Assembly: GCA_010672585.1 (NCBI GenBank)
Contig: JAAHGF010000014.1
Location: 230,656 to 294,655 of the forward strand
Length of the DNA: 64,000 nt
Reading direction: 5' to 3'
Source: Okeania sp. SIO1I7
Lineage (GTDB): Bacteria; Cyanobacteriota; Cyanobacteriia; Cyanobacteriales; Microcoleaceae
Shown: in pieces, positions 10,789-18,827 of the stretch
Numbering within the stretch: position 1 is the first letter of the stretch
Layout: each line of letters begins with the position of its first letter
Notes under the pieces: generated by a model
Databases searched by the model: none
Seen by the model: only the letters and a program-made list of their open reading frames with translations
Told to the model about the DNA's origin: nothing
Program-made: the position numbers and the translations under genes

Positions 10789-12090
10789 CTACCCAATGCT
10801 ATAGCTATTGCTATAGGATAGGTTTCCATCTTCGCTGGGAATAGCATCTAACAAAACCGATGTTTTACCAGGCGACTTACATTCCCTCAGATTGGCAGTA
10901 GAGCTAGTTCCTAACTCCTGTTTTGAGTGCATTTGACATTTATCGTGCGACGGCAAATTACGCACTCGCAATATCCGCAAGGCTTCATTTTTGATATTGA
11001 TTGCAGCATTAATCTCTCTATTATGGGTTGTATGACAATGCTCGCAAGTCCAATTTTTCACATTAGGAGACAAGCTACCAACTTGATTTAAACAAATATT
11101 ACAAGTTTGTGAATAAGGCAAAAAACGATCGACTTCTATATAAATTCTTCCCTCTTTTTCTGCCTTATAACTAAGCATTGTTTCAAACATTCCCCAAGCA
11201 CAATCACTAATAGATGCACCTAAATTATGGTGTCTTGGTGCACTACCAGGTGTTTCTTTCACCGACGCCGGGTCGCACCGCTTTTTTATAGCCAGATTTT
11301 CCACTGCAATTACTTGGTTTTCGTTTACTATCTTGCGGGATAGCTTGTGTAGAAAATCTTCGCGACATCTAGCTATTTTCCCCTGTACTCTAGCTATTTT
11401 TATGCGTGCTTTATTTCGTGTATTGCTTCCTTTTTGTTTCCGAGCTAATTTCTGCTGCTTCCGTTTGAGATTAAGAGTATATTTAGCAATATTCTTAGGA
11501 TTTTGATATTTTGAACCATCTGATGTTATACAAAAATGAGTCGATCCCAAATTAATTCCTATTGCTTTTCCTTCTGCTGATTTTTCAGGATTCACTCGAT
11601 CATCTTCAACTAAAACAGAAACAAAATATTTACCATCTGGATTAACAGAAACAGTTACAGTCTTGATTTCTCCTGAAAAATCTCTGTGGCGACGATAATA
11701 AACTAATCCAATTTTAGGTAGTTTGATATAGTTATCCTGAAATTCTACATTTTGAGGATAAGTAATAGATTGTCTACCTTTTTTAGACTTAAATTTTGGT
11801 AACTTAGCCTGTCTATCAAAGAAGTTTTTGTAAGCTGTAGATAAGTTTAATGCTACTACTTGGAGACACTGAGAATAAGTATCTGTTTTTAGCCATTCAT
11901 GTTCTTTTTTGAGTTGAGGAAGCATTTTTTGAATAGCTGCTCTACTGAGACTTTTTCCAGTATCTCTGTAGGTTTCATGGCATAAATTTAGTGAATAGTT
12001 CCAAAACCATCTACAACAACCAAAACTCTTCGCTAAAGTCAATTGTTGTTCTGATGTTGGATATATTCTATACTTATATGCCTGATACAT
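10789..12090 (-). CDS. tnpB: TnpB (IS200/IS605 family OrfB) with altered RuvC catalytic residues
   Basis: 433 residues, full length. N-terminal OrfB helix-turn-helix region (MYQAYKYRIYP...FGCCRWFWNYSL), RuvC-like fold, and a zinc ribbon CNIC...CEHC (near 335-360). TnpB is the RNA-guided nuclease of IS200/IS605 elements and the ancestor of Cas12. Family members carry Asp-Glu-Asp in RuvC I/II/III. Here RuvC I reads GINLGSTHF (Asp to Asn, codon AAT), RuvC II keeps Glu (AVENLAIK), and RuvC III reads NREINAAINI (Asp to Glu). DNA cleavage is therefore probably weak or absent (inference). A GC-rich repeat is inserted in frame after AIKKR (residues about 270-285). No TnpA lies beside it. The stop codon is at the junction with the truncated 5' end of the cyclase gene. 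It could be a decaying transposon gene or a repurposed dead TnpB. Confidence 0.85.
   Translation of the reverse strand: MYQAYKYRIYPTSEQQLTLAKSFGCCRWFWNYSLNLCHETYRDTGKSLSRAAIQKMLPQLKKEHEWLKTDTYSQCLQVVALNLSTAYKNFFDRQAKLPKFKSKKGRQSITYPQNVEFQDNYIKLPKIGLVYYRRHRDFSGEIKTVTVSVNPDGKYFVSVLVEDDRVNPEKSAEGKAIGINLGSTHFCITSDGSKYQNPKNIAKYTLNLKRKQQKLARKQKGSNTRNKARIKIARVQGKIARCREDFLHKLSRKIVNENQVIAVENLAIKKRCDPASVKETPGSAPRHHNLGASISDCAWGMFETMLSYKAEKEGRIYIEVDRFLPYSQTCNICLNQVGSLSPNVKNWTCEHCHTTHNREINAAINIKNEALRILRVRNLPSHDKCQMHSKQELGTSSTANLRECKSPGKTSVLLDAIPSEDGNLSYSNSYSIG
11234..11283 (-). repeat. GC-rich repeat in frame inside tnpB
   Basis: About 50 bp coding RCDPASVKETPGSAPRH, where the other TnpBs in this window read straight from the RuvC II motif into a short loop and then ISD.. 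or ADM... It shares CGACGC(C/G)GGGTCGCACCGCTT with the insert in the 17310-18803 gene (about 18120-18146). The reading frame is preserved. Confidence 0.7.
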
Positions 12091-12625
12091 TTATCACTTA
12101 TCTATAACAATGATAAAATTCTAGCATATATTTTTATGTATCTGCAACTATATTGATTGTGATTCATCCCAATACCAAGACGGCACTATGATGCAGGACT
12201 TATCACAACATCCAGTTAAAAGTAATATGTTTAATCCAAGATTAAACACTAGCTTTCACAGGTAGAATCGCTTAAGCAATTATACTGAAAAAAATTCAAA
12301 TTTCCACTTTGATAGACTACTCATTAAAGTAGTGAATTGGAAAATTGTGTGATCTCAAATCCGGTTAAACACTTATGGATTGGTGAAGTCTTTAGTAGTA
12401 AACCCACCCCCTAACCCCTCCGGTGGAGGGGAAGTCAGGAGTCAGGAGGAGAGAGAATCACAAAGACGAGCGTAGTTATGACGATTCAATAATTTTTGTA
12501 TGTCCAATTCCCCCGGATTTGATATGAATATTCATTTATCAGTTTTTTTGACTTTTATCAAAGAAAGTGCTATTTAGAGGATTTACAAAATTGAACTATA
12601 CAATTTATAAATTTTTGACTATTTA
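12091..12625. other. gap between tnpB and tnpB remnant
   Basis: AT-rich, with no gene. The left part must hold the 5' end of the tnpB element, whose boundary I cannot place. It may also hold the displaced upstream region of the cyclase gene. Around 12407-12446 lies a CCCCTCC-type palindrome unit followed by GGAGTCA repeats. Confidence 0.5.
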
Positions 12626-13152
12626 TTATTGACTTTTGACTTTTGTGCCTGTATAGCCATTAAAAGAATTGATCTTTAGTTTTGATCCCTGGAAAGTCTG
12701 TTTGACTACTCCCCGCAGCTTTTGCCGAGGGGATTCTAAGCAGATACTACGCAACAGAGATTTATCTCTGTTGCTCCGTTTCTTCGAGCGCTGACCAAAG
12801 ATACACTCTCTGGGGGCAATTTCCGCGGTGCCCCTACACAGTCGGCTTAAGTTTAACCCTAGCTTTCTGCTTACTTTTGCAATTATATTTGCAGCCCCGT
12901 TACAGTCTGCATTAATTAACCAATTATCACTACTTCTATACAAACCACGCTGTCTTGATGCAGTCGCTCATGGGGGAAACCCCCTTTGGCGGCGCTGCAT
13001 CGCTTTATTCTTTTTCCTGATGGTTTCCAATCATTGGGTTTCTCACCATAATTAGGTAGATCGTCACCATCTAAAAATGAAGCAATACTTGTATAACTTT
13101 CTTCTGTTTCTATAAATATTATTCCATATTCTTCACACAACGTTGTTTTCAT
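12626..13152 (-). pseudogene. C-terminal remnant of a second type of TnpB
   Basis: Two frames together give the end of an IS891/IS1341-type OrfB: EESYTSIASFLDGDDLPNYG, then KPNDWKPSGKRIKR, then (shifted) GLYRSSDNWLINADCNGAANII and KVSRKLGLNLSR. NADxNGAANI is the RuvC III region of that subfamily. Between KRIKR and GLYR lies a palindromic GC-rich insert of about 53 bp (12945-13001) that breaks the frame. The N-terminal two thirds are missing, and the tail (about 12626-12840) is unrelated repeat-derived sequence. Not functional. Confidence 0.8.
12945..13001. repeat. palindromic GC-rich insert breaking the tnpB remnant
   Basis: Contains GATGCAGTCGCT ... GCGCTGCATCGC inverted arms around CATGGGGGAAACCCCCT. 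Uninterrupted family members read KRxKRGLY across this point, so both boundaries can be read from the protein. The insert is not a multiple of three and shifts the frame. Confidence 0.75.
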
Positions 13153-13590
13153 CCCCCGGTTAAAACATGGGGGCCTTCAACGTGGCTTTTCGGTCAAATA
13201 AAATACATCGGATTAAAATCCGACTCCTCGCCTTTCATCCATCGCTTAAAAGACGATGGCTTTCATGCTCCCATGTTATTTAGGTAAATATTTATCAAAA
13301 TAATTGGGTAGCGCAACTCCGCCTTTTAAGGCCAAATATTTTTGGAGGGTTGCTCAAATCCCCTACTTCCCCTCCTGGGAGTGGTTAGGAGCAGGGCTAA
13401 TTCTTTGCCTGGGGAGAATATTAATATGAAATACATTTAATTGTGCAAATATATAAATCTCCCCATCTCCCCATCTCCCCATCAATTTTTCGCTCGTGTG
13501 ACAATAAATAGACCCTGGGGGTTAGGGGTGGGTTAACTTCTGACTTCTAACTTCTAACTTCTGACTTCGTTAAATTCGGGTGCTTAGTGA
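13153..13590. other. intergenic, repeats
   Basis: Begins with CCCCCGGTTAAAACATGGGGG, an inverted repeat next to the tnpB remnant that may be its former end structure. Then CGGATTAAAATCCG, a CCCCTCCTGGGAG unit near 13370, CCCATCTC octamers (13459-13485) and CTTCTAA repeats (13542-13567) up to the next stop codon. No gene seen. Confidence 0.55.
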
Positions 13591-14352
13591 TTAGTAATTG
13601 ATAAAAGCTAGGGTATCACCACCATAAGAAAAACAGTTATAATTGTACTTTTCCAAGAGTGATTTTGCTAAATTTTCCTCATCATCAGAAAGATGCTTAT
13701 GCTCATACATGATAACACAGGGTTTATATCTCAAAAAATCAACTTGTGATAGTACTTTATAATCAAATCCTTCTGTATCTATATGAAGAAGATCTATTAC
13801 TTCTACGTTATTTCTATCAAAGATTTCTTGCATAGTTATAGTTTCAATATCTTCTTCAATAATATAGGGTTCAAGCTTCCCTTGAAGATGTTTAAGTATG
13901 TGACTTCTATTGAAAGAACCCAATTGGTCATACCATTCTGGTAGACCTCCTAATTCTGTTTTTGCTTCCTCACAAACATAATAGAATTTCTGAAAACCTT
14001 TTTGGGTGGATATAGCAATCTTTTCAAAAATAAATCGTTCAGAATTGTTATAGTTCTGTTTTAATCTCTCGAAAAGAAAAGGAATAGGCTCAATAAATAT
14101 GCCTTTCCAATTTTGATTTTTGATAACCAAATCCCGAATGGGATCTCCATGAGACCCATCATTCGAGCCAACTTGCACAAAGAAAACAGAATTTTTATGC
14201 TTAATATGTGTCCATATTTGCTTTTGTATTTTTCTAAGTCTTCTGTTGGTGTTGTATTGTCTTTTCAGGTTTCTGTACGTTTTTAATGTTTTGCGTAATG
14301 GCTCGTATACTGCGGGATATCTGCTAAGTGTACTTTTTATTCTTTCATACAT
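13591..14352 (-). CDS. FkbM family SAM-dependent methyltransferase
   Basis: 253 residues. Rossmann-type methyltransferase of the FkbM family, which O-methylates sugars, polyketides or other small substrates. SAM-binding motif I is FVQVGSNDGSHGDP (about 59-72), followed by the acidic GIFIEPIPFLFERL (about 85-98) and the family signature IDLLHIDTEGFDYKVL (about 190-205). The N-terminal 40 residues are basic and of unknown role. It stands alone between repeats; no glycosyltransferase or biosynthetic genes flank it, so the substrate cannot be guessed. Confidence 0.88.
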   Translation of the reverse strand: MYERIKSTLSRYPAVYEPLRKTLKTYRNLKRQYNTNRRLRKIQKQIWTHIKHKNSVFFVQVGSNDGSHGDPIRDLVIKNQNWKGIFIEPIPFLFERLKQNYNNSERFIFEKIAISTQKGFQKFYYVCEEAKTELGGLPEWYDQLGSFNRSHILKHLQGKLEPYIIEEDIETITMQEIFDRNNVEVIDLLHIDTEGFDYKVLSQVDFLRYKPCVIMYEHKHLSDDEENLAKSLLEKYNYNCFSYGGDTLAFINY

Positions 14353-14749
14353 ATCAAGATTTTCCTATTCAATGGGGTTTAATAACTGTTCGACATAATC
14401 TACAGCTATATTATTATAATGATAAACTTTTGCAAGGCTCTTAATCTTAGCTTAATGGTTGTAGAACAAAGGGATTACTTCAGGGATTAAAACCTACTAT
14501 CCGCACGACAAAACGTAGCCTAAAAACATAATTCAAAAGTCAAAAGTCAAAAGTCAGAAGAAAATTATAGTGGTCAATAAAAATCAACTATTCAGTAAAT
14601 ATTTATGGTCAAGATTTAACTGATAATTTGACTTCCAATCAAGGTAAATTAAGATGATTTATATAGTATAAATACTTAAGTAAGCTAGGGATTTTATACT
14701 AATTTTAATGTGACAATTTGAAGTGCAGAATGTGGGTTAAAAGCAATTA
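14353..14749. other. intergenic gap
   Basis: AT-rich, with an AAAGTCA heptamer array (14530-14560). I see no gene or clear regulatory site. It leads into a degraded family 1 element. Confidence 0.5.
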
Positions 14750-14975
14750 AATATAAAAGCATTTACAGATAAAGGTAAGTGCCTTTTTAGAACGAAAAAA
14801 AGTGCAACTTTTTAAGCTTGAGCGACCAAAAAGTTAGGATTTTGGGGTAACTATAACAAAAAAATCAAGGGATAAATATATCCGACTACCTCCTCTAAAT
14901 TCCCAATTTATCCTGACTCTTGAGGACTGACTCCTGACTCCTACCCTTACCAAAATACTTTTTCAGCAAGCCCTA
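14750..14975 (+). mobile_element. MITE-like element, family 1, copy 3
   Basis: The left end is degraded (homology begins at ATTAAATATAAAAGC), the right end is canonical TCAGCAAGCCCTA. The last three bases supply the TAG stop codon of the sulfurtransferase gene read from the other strand. The interior carries GACTCCT heptamers. Confidence 0.65.
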
Positions 14976-15814
14976 ATTATTCATTGTTGAATTGGAAATA
15001 TCTAAATATGAACACCAATCACTCCAACTACCAGCATAAAGTTTTCCTGTATTAATACCTGCCATTTTTAACGACCATAAATTCACACAAGCAGTCACAC
15101 CAGAACCACAATAAACAATAACTTCCTCAGCATTTTTAACCTTTTCCCACCGTTGAATTTGTTCGTCAACTTTTGCCAGATAATTTTCATCAGTAACTTG
15201 TTTCCAAGGATAATTAACCGCCCCAGGAATATGACCAGCGATAGGGTCAATAGGTTCATGTTTTCCTAAGTAGCGATCGCTATCTCGTGAATCAACTAAT
15301 ACTACTTCTGGTAAATCTTTTTTGGCTTTAACTGTTTCTATATCTACTACCATTTTTGATTGAATTTGGGGTTCAAAAAAACCTGTTTGTGGGGTAGAAA
15401 TTTCATTAGTAATTGGATACTTTTTTTGCCACTCAGAAAAACCGCCATCTAAGAGAGCAACTTTTTCATGGCCCATATATGTCAATAACCACCATAGACG
15501 AGAAGCAAAGGCAAAGCGAGAATCATCATAAGCAACAATTAGAGTTTCTCGGTATTTAACACCTATAGTTGCTAATTTTTGGGCAAGTTTATCAGGATCG
15601 GGTAATGGGTGACGCCCACCATGTTTTTGTACTGTGCTGGAAAGGTCTCGGTTAAGGTCTAGATAGAATGCGCCAGGGATATGACCTGCTTGATATTGTT
15701 TCTGGCCTAATTCTGGGTCGGCTAAAAAAAACGACAGTCGATGATGATTAGCTCTGGGTCATTAAGATGGTCTACTAACCACTGAGGAGAAATAAGAATA
15801 TTGTTATTAGTCAT
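14973..15814 (-). pseudogene. thiosulfate / 3-mercaptopyruvate sulfurtransferase with a frameshift in a T8 run
   Basis: Two-rhodanese sulfurtransferase transferring sulfur from mercaptopyruvate or thiosulfate to an acceptor. From ATG at 15814 the frame reads NILISPQWLVDHL ... IIIDCRFF and then meets TAG. Adding one base in the run of eight T (15724-15731 on the plus strand as A) restores LADPELGQKQYQAGHIPGAF ... WWLLTYMGHEKVALLDGG to the end, 280 residues in all, which is the family's normal length. The catalytic loop is intact: VYCGSGVTACVN. The lesion is either a real single-base deletion, a sequencing error in a homopolymer, or a site of polymerase slippage on T8 that yields some full product. 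The C-terminal stop codon is the end of a repeat element. Confidence 0.85.
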
Positions 15815-15824
15815 ATTTACTAAG

Positions 15825-16382
15825 TTAAATCAAGTTTTCTTCTTCTAATAATAGTTGAGGATAAGTTATAAAACTATTAATTTTTTGTGGAGATCGTTTG
15901 ACTGACATTTTACTGATAAAAACAACTATTGCCATGAATAAGATTACCACAACTATCCCTAGAGTTATCTTACTCATTTTGAGATGATTCCAACTTCTAT
16001 TTTTGATACTATTAATTTTTGACTTTGAATCAAATCTATATTGTTGACGATCGTCAAAATTATGCCAAATCAAACTAGATGAAGAATTTAATTCTAAATC
16101 AAACTCCTGACCCCAAGTTGCATAATCATCCCTGTCTCTTTTAATAAGTAATTTAACTCTTTTAATTGATTCAGGAGCTAACTCTATTAATTGATGTCTA
16201 ACTATATCTACAATATAACTTCTCTCTGGCAATTCTTCAGATTCTAGGAGTATGTGTAACCATCCATTTACTGCACTAACTTTTGCATTAATTCCTTGAG
16301 GATGTAACGTTCCATTTAATAGGGTAGCAATGGATTTAGAATTTCCTTGTTTAGCGAGTTCGATAAATCTATATTCAACCAT
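15825..16382 (-). CDS. small single-pass membrane protein with cyanobacterial N-terminal domain
   Basis: 185 residues. The N-terminal half (YRFIELAKQGNSKSIATLLN ... GINAKVSAVNGWLHILLES) resembles a domain I know only from cyanobacterial hypothetical and signalling proteins; its function is unknown. A single strong transmembrane helix follows (ITLGIVVVILFMAIVVFI, about residues 138-158) and a short basic tail. The gene lies 10 bp upstream of the sulfurtransferase start, so the two may be cotranscribed. I do not assign a function. Confidence 0.65.
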   Translation of the reverse strand: MVEYRFIELAKQGNSKSIATLLNGTLHPQGINAKVSAVNGWLHILLESEELPERSYIVDIVRHQLIELAPESIKRVKLLIKRDRDDYATWGQEFDLELNSSSSLIWHNFDDRQQYRFDSKSKINSIKNRSWNHLKMSKITLGIVVVILFMAIVVFISKMSVKRSPQKINSFITYPQLLLEEENLI

Positions 16383-16498
16383 AATTAATTACCTTTGAAT
16401 AATAAATAGCAAGTATTTGTTTTTATCTTTTTCTTTTGGTTTAATAACCCACCGTCTACAGGGTGTTTACAATGGATAATTGATAATTGATAATTAAT

Positions 16499-16616
16499 TC
16501 ATTCGGTTTAAAGTCTCTCCTTTTAAGGAGAAAAAAGAAAAAATTTTCCTTTTAGTCAATCCTATCCGTTTTCAAGGAGATGTATTTGTTAATTATTAAT
16601 TATTAATTGTTGAAAA
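16499..16616 (+). repeat. interspersed repeat, family 3, short copy
   Basis: Shares CGGTTTAAAGTCTCTCCTTT, AAGGAGAAAAAAG, GTCAATCCTATCCGTTTTC, AAGGAGA and a TTAATTATTAATTGTTGAA end with copies at about 43663-43890 and 45543-45714. Confidence 0.65.
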
Positions 16617-16916
16617 TTTCTTGGGGTTTGAGTGCCCACCCACTTTCTCTAATTTTATTCCTTTTTCCTTATTCCTTCTTCAACTACTTTTTCATTTGGT
16701 TAGGGTTATACCAATTCCCACGCATTAAGGCTATACTTGGACACAACTTCAGTTATTAAGTAATCAACACAGCTAGAATAACTTTTTTGCTAATTAGCAG
16801 CTAAGTTTAATGTTAATTATTCTGATTTTTACTTCCCCTCCTGGGAGCAGGGCTAATTAATTGCCTGGGGAGAATATTAATATGAAGTACATTTAATTGT
16901 GCAAATATACAAATAT

Positions 16917-17056
16917 CTCCATCTCCCATCTCCCCATCCCCCCATCTCCCCATCTCCCCATCCCCCCATCTCCCCATCTCCCATCTCCCCATCCCCCCAT
17001 CTCCCCATCTCCTCATCCCCCCATCCCCCCATCTCCCCATCTCCTCATCCCCCCAT
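16917..17056. repeat. CCATCTCC octanucleotide array
   Basis: About 17 units with CCCC variants. Similar arrays occur at 13459-13485 and 20032-20113. A distinct CTCCCCTA octamer array follows at 17127-17214. Confidence 0.85.
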
Positions 17057-17309
17057 CAATTTTTCTAAGCGTGACAATAAATAGACCCTGCCTCCTGGGA
17101 GGGGGAGAGGCTAGGGGTGGGTTAACTCCCCTACTCCCCTACTCCCCTACTCCCCATCTCCCCTACTCCCCTACTCCCCTACTCCCCTACTCCCCTACTC
17201 CCCTACTCCCCTGCTCAATAAAATGTAGAAAAGTTTTTGAGAAATGGTATTAGAGTCCCCATCCACTTTTTCCTTCTTCCTTCTTGTTTCTTCCTTCTTC
17301 CTTCTTCAA

Positions 17310-18803
17310 CTACTGTTTAATTTTTGCTACTCTAATTGCATAGTCAGCATAGCCTTGATATTCTATGATTTTTTTTCTAGCTTGTTTATATTTAGGATGA
17401 GATGCTGGCACTATTTTCATAAATTCTGTTGCGTCTTGCCACTGACTTGCTACTGCTTCCCATTCTATTTTAGTCTGGGCAGACTGAGCCATTTCTGCTG
17501 CACTTATAGCTCGATTAACTGCTAGTTTAAATGGGTCTGGTGGTGGTAATACAAGAGTTGTATTTGGGGTTGGTGAAGATTTTTCTGTTGGGGAATATAC
17601 AGGTGTAGGCTTAGTTTTTACTTCTTCAATTTCTAGGTTTTCGGGCTCAATTTTTTTGGCTATTGGTGAGGGTGTTTCCGGTACTATAACTACAGGATTT
17701 TCGGACATTAAATGCCATTTAGAAAATCCATATACGCCGAATGTAAGTAAAGGAATAATCAGTAATACCAAAATATTGTTTTTGATTGTTTTCTGGATTT
17801 TTTGTAAGTAATTACTTTTTTCTATTTGATAAACTGGCTTAATTTTTTTTATTATTCTGACTTTTTTTACTTTTTTTTTCGCTAATACCGTTCGAGGTTT
17901 ATTAGTTTTTTTTGCCTCATAATAAGTGTTATTTTTTGCCAATTCATTCTCTGTTTTATCTCTTTCTTTTTGGTTGAATACCCCGCCGTCTACACGGTGT
18001 TTACAATTTTTTTTGGTTTGAGTCTCCATCCACTTTTTCTTCTCTTGGTGCCCATTCCCTCTCTTGGTCGGCGTTCCCTTGCGACTGGCGTCGTCGCGGG
18101 GTCCGACCGCTTGCGTATGTCGCCGACGCGGGGTCGCACCGCTTCTTCCTTCTTCCTTCTTCTTTCTTCCTTCTTCAATCAAATTAATCTGAGGTGGTTT
18201 GGGGATTTTTTTATTTTGTATACTAGGACTATATATTTTGTTAAATACCAAAAAACTTTTAGATAAAAATTCAAATTGATATAATTTAGCTGCTACAATT
18301 AACCAAACACTAATAAATATAAATAAAAGTAACCTTTCGATGGATGTTTCAGGATATAAAAATTGACTTTTTTCTAAAATTGCAATTTGATAATTTAGGT
18401 TAAACCAAGGCAAAATCAATGTATATATTAAAGTTGCTGCTAGAGTACTAATAATAATTATTAACCAGCTATATAAAGCTTTCCACCAACTTGTAATTGG
18501 CGGAAACAAGAAAAAATTATACCGATAACTTCGATTGAATATTTTCCTGAAAATATGAAAAATCAAAATAAAGTAATGATGCAAAAAAGCAAAAACAGGA
18601 ATCAAAAAAAACAGAAAAATAATACTCAAACAAATGAATAACTCTAAACTTCTCTCTAGTTGTTGCCAAAAATATATTCCCAGTTTTAACTTCTTAATTA
18701 CGGTAACTAAAATAGTTAGAAAATAAACCATAATTAAAGCCTTTAACCAAGAACTAGGATAAGGAAACCAAAGAGGTAAGTATAATTTTTTCTGTTTATT
18801 CAT
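17310..18803 (-). CDS. multi-pass membrane protein with repeat-derived central insert
   Basis: 497 residues of unknown function. N-terminal half with four hydrophobic segments (ALIMVYFLTILVTVI, LFICLSIIFLFFLIPVFAFL, WLIIIISTLAATLIYTLIL, LLLFIFISVWLIVAA), then a charged insert, a fifth helix (NILVLLIIPLLTFGVYGF), a proline/threonine-rich linker and a C-terminal helical domain (residues about 420-497: AVNRAISAAEMAQ, IEWEAVASQWQDATEFM, VPASHPKYKQARKKIIEYQ) seen at the end of many cyanobacterial membrane proteins. Residues about 205-280 (SGATPRRRHTQAVGPRDD..., KKKWMETQTKKNCK, RVDGGVF) are translated from two or three interspersed repeats that landed in frame. Its start is 24 bp from the divergent MnmC-like gene, so the two share a very short promoter region. 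Confidence 0.65.
   Translation of the reverse strand: MNKQKKLYLPLWFPYPSSWLKALIMVYFLTILVTVIKKLKLGIYFWQQLERSLELFICLSIIFLFFLIPVFAFLHHYFILIFHIFRKIFNRSYRYNFFLFPPITSWWKALYSWLIIIISTLAATLIYTLILPWFNLNYQIAILEKSQFLYPETSIERLLLFIFISVWLIVAAKLYQFEFLSKSFLVFNKIYSPSIQNKKIPKPPQINLIEEGRKKKEEGRSGATPRRRHTQAVGPRDDASRKGTPTKRGNGHQEKKKWMETQTKKNCKHRVDGGVFNQKERDKTENELAKNNTYYEAKKTNKPRTVLAKKKVKKVRIIKKIKPVYQIEKSNYLQKIQKTIKNNILVLLIIPLLTFGVYGFSKWHLMSENPVVIVPETPSPIAKKIEPENLEIEEVKTKPTPVYSPTEKSSPTPNTTLVLPPPDPFKLAVNRAISAAEMAQSAQTKIEWEAVASQWQDATEFMKIVPASHPKYKQARKKIIEYQGYADYAIRVAKIKQ
17965..18180 (-). repeat. composite of interspersed repeats in frame inside the membrane protein gene
   Basis: Includes CCGTCTACACGGTGTTTACAA (a relative at 16450-16470 is intergenic), a CGACGCGGGGTCGCACCGCTT unit like that in tnpB at about 11262-11282, and GAAGAAG heptamers. 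Its GC content is much higher than its surroundings. Confidence 0.65.
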
Positions 18804-18816
18804 TAGATAACTATTT

Positions 18817-18822
18817 CAGAGG
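18817..18822 (+). promoter_or_regulatory. Shine-Dalgarno supporting a TTG start
   Basis: CAGAGG lies five bases before TTG at 18828. The only nearby ATG (18846) has no such site, so TTG is the better start. Confidence 0.55.
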
Positions 18823-18827
18823 AAAAA

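Larger units (their letters stand above)
16383..17309. other. intergenic gap with tandem repeats
   Basis: Contains a copy of the 'GTCAATCCTATCCGTTTTC' repeat (about 16499-16616), a CCCCTCCTGGGAG unit (about 16832-16850), a long CCATCTCC octamer array (16917-17056), a second palindrome unit (about 17092-17127) and a CTCCCCTA octamer array (17127-17214). The proline/serine-rich reading frames here are translations of the arrays, not genes. Confidence 0.7.

Noticed and set aside
16917..17056. CRISPR-like regular repeat
   Set aside because: Units are 8 bp in tandem with no spacers.
16813..17253. Pro/Ser- or Gly/Trp-rich reading frames
   Set aside because: They are translations of octamer arrays (CCATCTCC, CTCCCCTA), readable in several frames with no start signal.
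17970..18266. Opposite-strand reading frame over the membrane protein gene
   Set aside because: It follows the repeat inserts; no ribosome site and no recognisable domain.
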